Assembly: GCF_037203765.1 (NCBI RefSeq)
Contig: NZ_JBBCAS010000008.1
Coordinates: 1 to 64,000, forward strand
Direction of reading: 5' to 3'
Length of the DNA stretch: 64,000 nt
Origin: Sediminicola sp037203765
Lineage (GTDB): Bacteria > Bacteroidota > Bacteroidia > Flavobacteriales > Flavobacteriaceae
Below are positions 8,760 to 16,221 of the stretch, one piece after another (the first letter of the stretch is position 1; each line of letters opens with the position of its first letter). Position numbers and translations under genes: made by a program. The notes beneath the pieces are model-generated. The model was not told the DNA's origin and did no database searches. It was given only the letters and a program-made list of their open reading frames with translations.

Positions 8760-9098
8760 TTATGCTTTTGTTTTTAACTTTGTTCTTCTTCTTTCTGCCC
8801 AAGAGATAGCATGCTTATCTAACTTAACAGTTAAAAAACGCATAACACGCTCGTCTCTTCTGAATTCCAACTCATAGCTGGAAATGGCCTCACCTGGCAC
8901 AGTGAATTCGAACAAATGGTAAAAACCACTCTTCTTGTGTTGTATTGGATAAGCCAATTTCTTAAGCCCCCAATTTTCTTTAGATACCATTTTGGCACCT
9001 TTGTTAATTAAGAAATCCTCGAATTTCTTAACTGTTTCCTCTATCTGCGTATCAGATAGAACGGGATTTAAAATGAAAACAGTTTCGTAATGATTCAT
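8760..9098 (-). CDS. rpsF: 30S ribosomal protein S6
   Basis: First gene of the S6-S18-L9 operon. MNHYETVFILNPVLSDTQIEETVKKFEDFL is the typical S6 start, giving 112 aa. The open frame continues 33 codons upstream but overlaps the promoter, so that extension is not translated. The conserved WGLKKLAYPIQ and FYHLFEF segments are present. Transcription starts from a near-perfect promoter about 20-50 bases upstream. Confidence 0.98.
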   Translation of the reverse strand: MNHYETVFILNPVLSDTQIEETVKKFEDFLINKGAKMVSKENWGLKKLAYPIQHKKSGFYHLFEFTVPGEAISSYELEFRRDERVMRFLTVKLDKHAISWAERRRTKLKTKA

Positions 9099-9121
9099 AT
9101 AATTAGATTTTTTTAAGTGCG

Positions 9122-9152
9122 CAAAAGTAATAATAATTATTTCTATCCACAA
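9122..9152 (-). promoter_or_regulatory. Promoter of the rpsF operon
   Basis: On the minus strand TTG (9150-9152), a 20-base AT-rich spacer and TACTTTTG (9122-9129): a full TTG-N20-TAnnTTTG match. The predicted start of transcription is about 9116, giving an 18-base leader. Confidence 0.75.
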
Positions 9153-9270
9153 GAAAATAGAAAAATCTTCGTTATAGATTAACCAAGTTATTAACAATTA
9201 AACTTAACTGAAACCTAAACCATGCATTATACCGATTACACAACAACATACACTGTGTTCACATCTTTTG

Positions 9271-9301
9271 TTGTAGTTGACCGTGTTTTTTCGGTACTTT
9301 G
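9271..9301 (+). promoter_or_regulatory. Possible promoter of the first LytTR regulator
   Basis: TTG at 9271 and TACTTTG at 9295 resemble the Bacteroidota pattern, but the spacer is 21 bases and the -7 box lacks one base. The start codon follows at 9333. Confidence 0.35.
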
Positions 9302-9332
9302 CCGATGATTTAACCCCACAAATCAACCATTT

Positions 9333-10025
9333 ATGAAATTAAGAAGTATAATCGTAGACGATTCGTCCATGCAGCGAATGGCAGTGGCCAAATTGGTCAA
9401 CAACCATCCCAACCTAGCCTTAATAGCGGAATACAGCAATGCTATAGAAGCCAAGAACGGAATTAAGAACAATGAAGTAGATTTAATTTTCCTAGATGTG
9501 GAAATGCCGATAATCAACGGATTTGACCTTCTTGAATCCCTAGAAAACAGACCACAGGTTATTCTGATTACCGGGAAGCCTGATTATGCCCTAAAGGCAT
9601 TTGATTATGATGTAACGGATTACTTGCACAAACCTATTACCATGTCGCGTTTTGACGCTTCCGTGAAAAGAGCTGTGGCCAAGTACGAACAAATGAACAG
9701 GGTCAACGAAGATGAGGAACACATCTTTGTAAAAAGCAACCTAAAAAAGAGAAAGGTCATCCTTAATGATATCAAATGGATCGAAGCACTTGGCGATTAT
9801 ATCAAATTGGTTACCGATGAAGCCAATATAGTGATCCTATCTACCATGAAATCCTTTGAAAACGAACTTCCGCAAGATAAATTCTTGAGAATTCATAAGT
9901 CCTATATTGTCAATTTAGAGAAAGTTGAGAAATTCAACAGTAAAAATGTTGAAGTGGGGGGTAGACAAATACCTCTAAGTAGAAACAAAAAGGCAGAATT
10001 GGCAGAAGCATTGAGCAATGTTTAG
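9333..10025 (+). CDS. LytTR family response regulator (copy 1)
   Basis: Two-component response regulator of 230 aa. The receiver domain (1-115) has the acidic pocket DD at 9-10, phosphoacceptor Asp55 in LIFLDVEMP, Thr80 and Lys100 in HKP. A LytTR DNA-binding domain follows (about 130-230; VKSNLKKRKVILNDIKWIEALGDYIKL, then LRIHKSYIVN). No histidine kinase is next to it, so its partner is encoded elsewhere. A near-identical paralogue of the same length follows after a terminator, which marks a tandem duplication. Confidence 0.93.
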   Translation: MKLRSIIVDDSSMQRMAVAKLVNNHPNLALIAEYSNAIEAKNGIKNNEVDLIFLDVEMPIINGFDLLESLENRPQVILITGKPDYALKAFDYDVTDYLHKPITMSRFDASVKRAVAKYEQMNRVNEDEEHIFVKSNLKKRKVILNDIKWIEALGDYIKLVTDEANIVILSTMKSFENELPQDKFLRIHKSYIVNLEKVEKFNSKNVEVGGRQIPLSRNKKAELAEALSNV

Positions 10026-10073
10026 CTCCAGTTTTTAACTCATGTAGAACAATCATCTACCGATATTTTATTC

Positions 10074-10120
10074 AATTGCATTAAAAGATTATTCATTTCT
10101 TTTAATGCAATTTTTTTTTT
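10074..10120 (+). terminator. Strong terminator between the two LytTR genes
   Basis: A 14-base perfect stem (attgcattaaaaga/tcttttaatgcaat) with a 9-base loop is followed by about nine T. It should separate the transcription of the two paralogues. Confidence 0.85.
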
Positions 10121-10125
10121 GACGA

Positions 10126-10133
10126 TAATTTTG
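10126..10133 (+). promoter_or_regulatory. Putative -7 box of the second LytTR regulator
   Basis: TAATTTTG fits TAnnTTTG and stands 30 bases before the ATG, just after the upstream terminator. The -33 element is obscured by the T tract. Confidence 0.45.
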
Positions 10134-10163
10134 GCCCAGATTTCACCCCTTAATCAACCAATA

Positions 10164-10856
10164 ATGAAGTTAAAATGTATCATTGTAGATGATTCGCTAA
10201 CACAGCGTTTGGCAGTAAGCAAATTAATAACTGCCCACAAAAACCTAACTCTAATAGGAGAATACAGCAATGCCATAGAAGCTAAGCAAGGCATAAAAAA
10301 AGAAGATGTGGATCTTATTTTCCTTGATGTGGAAATGCCCGTTATCAATGGATTTGACTTTATGGAATCCTTGATCAAAAGTCCCCAAATCATTCTCATT
10401 TCAGGAAAACCGGACTATGCTGTAAAGGCATTTGAGTACAACATCACAGATTACCTACAAAAACCTATCTCCCCCAGCCGATTGGATATTGCCATTAGAA
10501 GGGCTGTTGATAGATATGAGCAAATACATGGAATTCACAATGAAGAAGAACATATTTTTGTAAAGAGCAATCTAAAAAAAAGAAAAGTAATTCTCAACAA
10601 GGTTAAATGGATAGAGGCCCTGGGCGATTACATCAAATTGGTTTCGGATGAGGCCAATGTCATCGTATTATCCACTCTTACCGCCTTTGAGAACGAATTG
10701 CCAAAGGAAAAATTCCTGAGAATCCATAAATCCTATATTGTGAATCTGGACAAGATTGAAAGATTCAGCGGTAAAAATGTGGAGGTAGAAGGAAAACTTT
10801 TGCCCTTGAGCAGACATAAGAGGGAGAATTTGGAGAAGGCCCTGGAAAAGATTTAA
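10164..10856 (+). CDS. LytTR family response regulator (copy 2)
   Basis: Also 230 aa, and collinear without gaps with copy 1: DD at 9-10, Asp55 in LIFLDVEMP, the Lys of QKP, then a LytTR domain with nearly the same KSNLKKRKVILN..KWIEALGDYIKLV block. The start at MKLKCIIVDD is chosen by alignment with copy 1; the open frame extends 15 codons up through the promoter region. The DNA-contact part of LytTR is the best conserved, so both proteins may recognise the same sites, while the receiver alpha4-beta5 side differs more. Its stop codon abuts the stop of priA. Confidence 0.93.
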   Translation: MKLKCIIVDDSLTQRLAVSKLITAHKNLTLIGEYSNAIEAKQGIKKEDVDLIFLDVEMPVINGFDFMESLIKSPQIILISGKPDYAVKAFEYNITDYLQKPISPSRLDIAIRRAVDRYEQIHGIHNEEEHIFVKSNLKKRKVILNKVKWIEALGDYIKLVSDEANVIVLSTLTAFENELPKEKFLRIHKSYIVNLDKIERFSGKNVEVEGKLLPLSRHKRENLEKALEKI

Positions 10857-13313
10857 TCATATATAATCTACATTGTATATGATCCGAACACCTTTGAATT
10901 GACCAATGGCGTCAAAAGACTTTTCTATTTTCTTTATGGCGCCTTTAGTTTTCGCCAATGATTGTTCGGAGGATATCTTGACCATCACATTTTTTAGGTA
11001 CTGATTTCGTATCCTAGCCACGGGCGGGAATTCTGGACCTAAAATATTCTCTTTAAAAATGTTTTGCAGGGATTTAGCAAACCAAGCCGCAGCCTCATTG
11101 AGTTTATTGTAGTCCTTATGCTTAAAGGTCAACTTGATCAATCTGTTGACCGGGGGATATTTGTATTGCTCCCTTTCGTATAATTGCTCTTGGAACATAC
11201 CTTGGTAATCATGCGTAGACACTTGTTTTAAAATTTGGTGATAGGGATTATAGGTCTGTACGATTACCTTGCCCCTTTTTTTGGTGCGCCCTGCCCTGCC
11301 CGCTACTTGGGTCAGTAATTGATAGCTGCGTTCGTGGGCCCTAAAATCCGGAAAGTTCAAAAGGCTATCGGCATTCATGATGCCCACCAAGTTCACATTC
11401 CTAAAATCCAAGCCTTTCGTCAACATCTGCGTTCCCACCAAGATATCCAATTCCTGCTCCTCAAAGGCTGTAATGATCTTTTCATAACCGTGTTTGCCCC
11501 TGGTAGTATCCAGATCCATCCTACCGACCTTGGAATTTGGGAACAGCTCCTTAAGTTCTTTCTCTACCTGTTCCGTTCCAAAACCTTTGGTGTCCAATGT
11601 TGTACTCCCACAGGCCAAACAACTTTGCTGTAATGCCATATGGTAACCACAATAGTGGCATCTGAGTTGCTTTCTATGCTGGTGGTAGGTGAGGCTAACA
11701 TCACAATTGGGACATTCGGGCGCATGTCCACAGGTTGTACACTCCACAATAGGTGCATACCCCCTCCGATTTTGGAATAAAATCACCTGTTCTCCCCCTT
11801 CGAGTGTTTCCGTAATTTCTTCCAATAAACGCTCAGAAAAATGGCCTTTCATTCTCTTTTTTCGGGTCTGTTCTTTAATATCCACCAGTTCTATATCTGG
11901 CATCAACACGTTGCCAAAGCGTCTTGTTATACTTGCATATCCATATTTTCCCTTGGAAACATTGTAAAAACTTTCGACGCTAGGTGTAGCCGATCCCAAC
12001 AATATATTGCTACCGTGGAAATGACCCAGAACAATGGCCGAATCCCTTGCATGGTACCTGGGAGCAGGATCATATTGTTTAAATGAGGCCTCATGCTCTT
12101 CATCAACGATAATAAGTCCCAATTGGGAAAAAGGCAAAAACAATGCTGAACGGGCACCAATCACAATTTGCGCTTTGGATTGCTGCTGAAGTACGTTGTT
12201 CCAAACCTCTACCCTTTCCTGTACGCTATACTTGGAGTGATACACTGCCACCTTTTCCCCAAAATAATTCTGCAATCTGGCTATCAGTTGCGTGGTCAGC
12301 GCTATTTCAGGCAACAAATACAGGGCCTGCCGACCTGATGAAATACACTCTTCAATTAATTTTACATAGACCTCGGTCTTCCCTGAAGATGTTACCCCAT
12401 GTAGTAGGGCAACCTTATTTTCTTGAAAACTTTGCTTGATATCAGAAAATGCTTGGGACTGAAATTCATTCAAGTCCTTGAGATCTGCATTTTCTTCCTC
12501 CCCCTCATAAACCACCCTATCGGTCTGCACAAAATACTCTTCCAAGATATTCTTATCCACCAATGCCTTTATTACACCGGATGAACTATTGCTGGTTTTT
12601 TCCAGCTCAGACACTTTAATAGGTTTTTTGGTGACTGCCTGTAGCTGAAAGAGTGACAGGACCACCTGACTTTGTTTGGGAGCCCTACTTAGGTCATTCA
12701 ACAATGCCTCCAGACTTTCTTCAGATTGATATTCCTTACCCAAACGGACATATCTAACCATTTTGGGCTTATATTGTTCAAAAACTTCTTCCTTTAAATC
12801 GATGATATTCTTTTCCAGCAATCGGCCCAAAACGGGAAGAATATTTTTGCGTTCCAGAATGGCACTAATTTCATGTACCCTTAATATGGGTTGGTGCTGC
12901 AAGGCCTCATATACCAAAAATTCGTCATCCAAAAGATCACCTTCATGGACTGTGACCTTGTTATTTCTAGAAATCAAGGTTTCACTTTCCAATAAAAAAG
13001 CACTGGGTACGGCAGTCCTAAAGACCTCCCCAACCGTACACATATAATATTCCGCGATCCAAGACCACAACTGTAATTGCAGTGCATTGACAATAGGATA
13101 TTCATCCAATATCTGATGTATATCTTTCGCTTCGTAAACGGTTGGGGCCACAGCATGGACCTCGTGGACCAAACCTGTGTAAATTTTAGTTTTACCAAAA
13201 GGCACGGCCACTCTCATACCCGGTCGCAAATAACCGGCTTCCGTTTCAGTAACCCTATAGGTAAAGAGTTTTTCTAGTGGAATTGGTAGAATTACATTGA
13301 CAAAATGCTGCAT
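10857..13313 (-). CDS. priA: Primosomal protein N' (replication restart helicase PriA)
   Basis: Superfamily 2 3'-to-5' DNA helicase that reloads the replisome at stalled forks. In order: N-terminal DNA-binding domain (1-105), Walker A GVTSSGKT (about 305), DEEH box in IIVDEEHEASFKQ, GSATPS, paired Cys zinc motifs (CTTCGHAPECPNC, CHYCG, CLACGS) and VAGRAGR. At 818 aa it is somewhat longer than E. coli PriA (732). It is the last gene of a minus-strand cluster nadC-yihY-DUF2147-priA, 14 bases after DUF2147. Confidence 0.97.
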   Translation of the reverse strand: MQHFVNVILPIPLEKLFTYRVTETEAGYLRPGMRVAVPFGKTKIYTGLVHEVHAVAPTVYEAKDIHQILDEYPIVNALQLQLWSWIAEYYMCTVGEVFRTAVPSAFLLESETLISRNNKVTVHEGDLLDDEFLVYEALQHQPILRVHEISAILERKNILPVLGRLLEKNIIDLKEEVFEQYKPKMVRYVRLGKEYQSEESLEALLNDLSRAPKQSQVVLSLFQLQAVTKKPIKVSELEKTSNSSSGVIKALVDKNILEEYFVQTDRVVYEGEEENADLKDLNEFQSQAFSDIKQSFQENKVALLHGVTSSGKTEVYVKLIEECISSGRQALYLLPEIALTTQLIARLQNYFGEKVAVYHSKYSVQERVEVWNNVLQQQSKAQIVIGARSALFLPFSQLGLIIVDEEHEASFKQYDPAPRYHARDSAIVLGHFHGSNILLGSATPSVESFYNVSKGKYGYASITRRFGNVLMPDIELVDIKEQTRKKRMKGHFSERLLEEITETLEGGEQVILFQNRRGYAPIVECTTCGHAPECPNCDVSLTYHQHRKQLRCHYCGYHMALQQSCLACGSTTLDTKGFGTEQVEKELKELFPNSKVGRMDLDTTRGKHGYEKIITAFEEQELDILVGTQMLTKGLDFRNVNLVGIMNADSLLNFPDFRAHERSYQLLTQVAGRAGRTKKRGKVIVQTYNPYHQILKQVSTHDYQGMFQEQLYEREQYKYPPVNRLIKLTFKHKDYNKLNEAAAWFAKSLQNIFKENILGPEFPPVARIRNQYLKNVMVKISSEQSLAKTKGAIKKIEKSFDAIGQFKGVRIIYNVDYI

Positions 13314-13327
13314 AAAACTAATTGATC

Positions 13328-13768
13328 TTATTCCAGAACCCTTAGCCAGGTTTGCGTTCTGTAAATAAAGGCCAAATATCCCCTTACCATTAATTCATTG
13401 GGATTATTTGGATTTAACCAGATCTTGCACCTAAAGGTCATGGCCTGTTCTGGATCGAAGAGGGTCTTGCCCTTCCAAACTCCATCTCCTTCCTCTTCTA
13501 CATCTTCTATAATTTTCATGCCAACAATGGCCTTATCCTTAAGCTCCCCTTCGCACTTTACGCATTTGGCATTTTCCCTGCCTTCTTCAAGGATTTTCTG
13601 AACAACACCTTGCATCTTATTCCCTTCCTTATAGACTTTGATAATGGCCTTGGGCTGTCCGTTTCTATCATCTATGGTCTTCCATTTGCCAAAGACAGTT
13701 TGTGCATTTCCAAACTGCATGCATATCATTGCCATGGCAAACAATAGCATTTTACATATTCCTTTCAT
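13328..13768 (-). CDS. DUF2147 domain-containing secreted protein
   Basis: Small exported protein with a signal peptide (MKGICKMLLFAMAMICMQFGNAQ). The DUF2147 core is recognisable: GKWKTIDDRNGQPKAIIKVYKEG, a CVKCEGELKD segment with two Cys, the Phe-Asp-Pro turn (LFDPEQ), and GYLAFIYRTQTWLRV at the end. The family is a lipocalin-like beta-barrel in the periplasm with unknown ligand. Its start overlaps the end of the yihY-like gene by 17 bases, which indicates translational coupling in the operon. Confidence 0.85.
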   Translation of the reverse strand: MKGICKMLLFAMAMICMQFGNAQTVFGKWKTIDDRNGQPKAIIKVYKEGNKMQGVVQKILEEGRENAKCVKCEGELKDKAIVGMKIIEDVEEEGDGVWKGKTLFDPEQAMTFRCKIWLNPNNPNELMVRGYLAFIYRTQTWLRVLE

Positions 13769-14732
13769 ATAAGTTTATTTTTTTTCGCAAGTAATTCAGG
13801 GTTGCATTCAATTCAAATCCAAGTAGCAAGATATTGGAATTTAACCAGATAAAAATCATTAAAATCAATAATCCTCCCAAAGCACCATACAATTCATTAT
13901 ATCTGGATATTTTCTCAACGTAAATCCCAAATAGATAGGAGGTTAACAAAAATAATAATGTGGTCATGATGGCGCCAGCGGAGAAAAATCTGGCTTCCTT
14001 ACCTTCAGCAGTACCAAAATAATACAGTATAGCCGTTATCAAATAGGTCAATAATGTAAAAAACAATAATTTACCCAGCTCCACCAAAAAGATGTCGCCC
14101 TCATCAATCTCGTAGCCTCTGGACCTCGCTGCCAAAGCGCCTACATAATCCAAAATGTAAAATTCAAAATAAATGAACACAATAGCCCCTACGATAAGGA
14201 GCACGGACAAAACAACCCCTACCATCAAGGCATAGGCATACGATCTAAAAAAACTTCTGGTCAGGTTTACGTGGTAAGAATTTTCAAATCCATCAAATAT
14301 GGCGTTGACACCGTTGGCGACCAACAAAATGGAAATTAAGAAGGCTGATGACAACAGCCCTCCCTGTTTCTGATCTTTTATCTGTTGATAGATCTCGCTA
14401 AAATAGTCTCCGGTGGCCGTTGGCAGAAAAGCCTCCAGGAACATCAACAATTGGGTATCAAAATCATTTTCGCCCACGTTGACCAAAGGGATGATAAAAG
14501 GCACTAAGGTGACCAAAAAAATAAGTAGTGGAAATAGGGCCATAAAAAGACTAAAAGAAATGGAACTCGCTCTAGTAGAAAGAGCTCCCCTGATGATACC
14601 AAGAAAATACATCTCAATAAGATCATAAAAAGACAGACCCTCAAATCCTGGTAGCTTTACAATTTTCAAAAGTTCCACCAAGCGGCCAATAACTGGAATT
14701 CTACTGAGTTTGCGTTCTATCTCCTCTGACAT
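13752..14732 (-). CDS. YihY/virulence factor BrkB family membrane protein
   Basis: Inner-membrane protein of 326 aa with about six transmembrane segments. The conserved N-terminal stretch (RASSISFSLFMALFPLLIFL) and the AIFDGFENSYHV region identify the BrkB family, once misnamed RNase BN. The molecular role is unsettled (possible transporter). The gene begins directly after the nadC stop codon, and DUF2147 overlaps its end, so the four genes nadC to priA are likely one transcript. Confidence 0.9.
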   Translation of the reverse strand: MSEEIERKLSRIPVIGRLVELLKIVKLPGFEGLSFYDLIEMYFLGIIRGALSTRASSISFSLFMALFPLLIFLVTLVPFIIPLVNVGENDFDTQLLMFLEAFLPTATGDYFSEIYQQIKDQKQGGLLSSAFLISILLVANGVNAIFDGFENSYHVNLTRSFFRSYAYALMVGVVLSVLLIVGAIVFIYFEFYILDYVGALAARSRGYEIDEGDIFLVELGKLLFFTLLTYLITAILYYFGTAEGKEARFFSAGAIMTTLLFLLTSYLFGIYVEKISRYNELYGALGGLLILMIFIWLNSNILLLGFELNATLNYLRKKINLYERNM

Positions 14733-15590
14733 CTATATCGCTTTAAGACTTAAGTCCATATTATATACGGAATGGGTCAGGGCACCAGAGGAAATAAAAT
14801 CTACACCACATTCTGCATATTTGCGGATGGTCTTCTCATTGATACCACCCGAAGACTCCGTCAAACAAGAATCTCCAATAAGTTTTACCGCCTTTACCGT
14901 GTCCTCAAAATTGAAATTGTCCAATAAAATTCTGTAAATACCCCCTGATGCCAAAATTTCGGACACCTCATTCAGGTTTCTAGCCTCAACAATGATCCTC
15001 AAATCCCTTCCGGTATCTGTAAGGTATTGTTTGGTTTTATGTATGGCTTGGGTAATCCCACCGGCAAAGTCTATATGATTGTCCTTGAGCATGATCATGT
15101 CATATAGCGCGAATCTATGGTTCTCCCCTCCCCCTATTTTTACAGCCCACTTTTCTGCGGCACGCAATCCTGGGGTGGTTTTTCGGGTATCCAAAATCTT
15201 GGTTTTTGTACCTTCCAACAACCTTACATAAGTATTAGTCTTGGTCGCAATGGCACTCATCCGCTGCATGGCATTGAGCACTAAGCGCTCTGCCTTTAAA
15301 ATACTCTGAGAGCTTCCGCTGACATGAAAGACAATATCCCCATATTTTACCTTTTGTCCATCTGTTATAAAAGTCTCGATCCGAAGCTCCTCATCTACAA
15401 AATGAAAAACTTTTTTGGCAAATTCGACCCCGGCAATAATACCCTGGTCCTTCACCAACAATTTTGCCTTTCCTTGGGCAGAACTGGGAATACAGGCCAA
15501 GGAACTATGATCACCATCGCCTACATCTTCTCTAATGGCATTACTGATAATTAAATCTATCTCTCGTTGAAATTGGGCTTCAGAAATCAT
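14733..15590 (-). CDS. nadC: Nicotinate-nucleotide pyrophosphorylase (carboxylating)
   Basis: Quinolinate phosphoribosyltransferase, making nicotinate mononucleotide in de novo NAD synthesis. The N-terminal REDVGDGDHSS segment, the signature LDTRKTTPGLR, KIGGGENHR and MLKDNHI are all present. Its 285 aa length is typical. It is the first gene of the four-gene minus-strand cluster and is divergent from rlmH; nadA and nadB are not in the window. Confidence 0.97.
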   Translation of the reverse strand: MISEAQFQREIDLIISNAIREDVGDGDHSSLACIPSSAQGKAKLLVKDQGIIAGVEFAKKVFHFVDEELRIETFITDGQKVKYGDIVFHVSGSSQSILKAERLVLNAMQRMSAIATKTNTYVRLLEGTKTKILDTRKTTPGLRAAEKWAVKIGGGENHRFALYDMIMLKDNHIDFAGGITQAIHKTKQYLTDTGRDLRIIVEARNLNEVSEILASGGIYRILLDNFNFEDTVKAVKLIGDSCLTESSGGINEKTIRKYAECGVDFISSGALTHSVYNMDLSLKAI

Positions 15591-15674
15591 AGCTTTTTTT
15601 TGGTTGATGCTAATTTAGTAAAAACATATCCCAAAATTGAAATGCAACATTGGGAAAGATATTTTTGTAAGTCT

Positions 15675-15682
15675 TAACTTTG
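15675..15682 (+). promoter_or_regulatory. Putative -7 box of rlmH, very close to the start codon
   Basis: TAACTTTG fits TAnnTTTG and ends four bases before the ATG. TTG at 15650 gives a long 22-base spacer. If the box is used, the mRNA would start at or just before the start codon. Confidence 0.45.
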
Positions 15683-15686
15683 GCGA

Positions 15687-16160
15687 ATGACGATAAAACT
15701 TCTGGCAATAGGAAAAACCGATAGTACTCATTTACAGGAATTAATCACTGAATATGAGCAACGATTGAGGCATTACATAAAGTTTGAGCTCGAAATTATT
15801 CCCGATATCAAAAATGTAAAAAACTTATCGGAGATTCAGCAAAAGGAGAAAGAAGGGGAAGCGATCTTAAAACGATTACAGCCCACAGATGTGCTGGTCC
15901 TTTTGGACGAGCACGGGAAACAATATACCTCCATCGAATTTTCCAACTACCTGCAAAAGAAAATGAACGCGGGAATCAAAAGAATGGTCATTGTAATTGG
16001 TGGTCCTTATGGGTTTAGCGAGGCCATCTATCATAAGGCACAAGGGAAATTGAGCTTGTCCAAGATGACCTTTTCCCATCAAATGGTACGCCTGTTCATT
16101 GTTGAACAAATTTACAGGGCTTTCACCATCCTAAAAAACGAACCCTATCACCATCAATAA
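15687..16160 (+). CDS. rlmH: 23S rRNA (pseudouridine-1915-N3)-methyltransferase
   Basis: SPOUT-fold methyltransferase that methylates pseudouridine 1915 in helix 69 of 23S rRNA. The knot motifs are clear: VLLDEHGKQYTS, then IGGPYGFSEA (SAM binding), and the highly conserved ending LSLSKMTFSHQMVRLFIVEQIYRAF. At 157 aa it has the standard length. The ATG appears right because the protein begins with the canonical MTIKLLAIGKT strand, despite the promoter-like box just before it. Confidence 0.97.
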   Translation: MTIKLLAIGKTDSTHLQELITEYEQRLRHYIKFELEIIPDIKNVKNLSEIQQKEKEGEAILKRLQPTDVLVLLDEHGKQYTSIEFSNYLQKKMNAGIKRMVIVIGGPYGFSEAIYHKAQGKLSLSKMTFSHQMVRLFIVEQIYRAFTILKNEPYHHQ

Positions 16161-16192
16161 TAAATATTGGCGGAGATAGGGCTCATTTGTTG

Positions 16193-16211
16193 CATAGGCG
16201 CATTACCTATG
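16193..16211. other. Small inverted repeat between convergent rlmH and serA
   Basis: CATAGG/CCTATG around a 7-base loop in the 61-base gap between the two stop codons. No T run follows on either strand, so it is a weak candidate for a shared terminator only. Confidence 0.2.
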
Positions 16212-16221
16212 ATATACCAGT

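Noticed and set aside
16193..16211. Inverted repeat between rlmH and serA as a terminator
   Set aside because: No T run on either side; kept only as a weak repeat.
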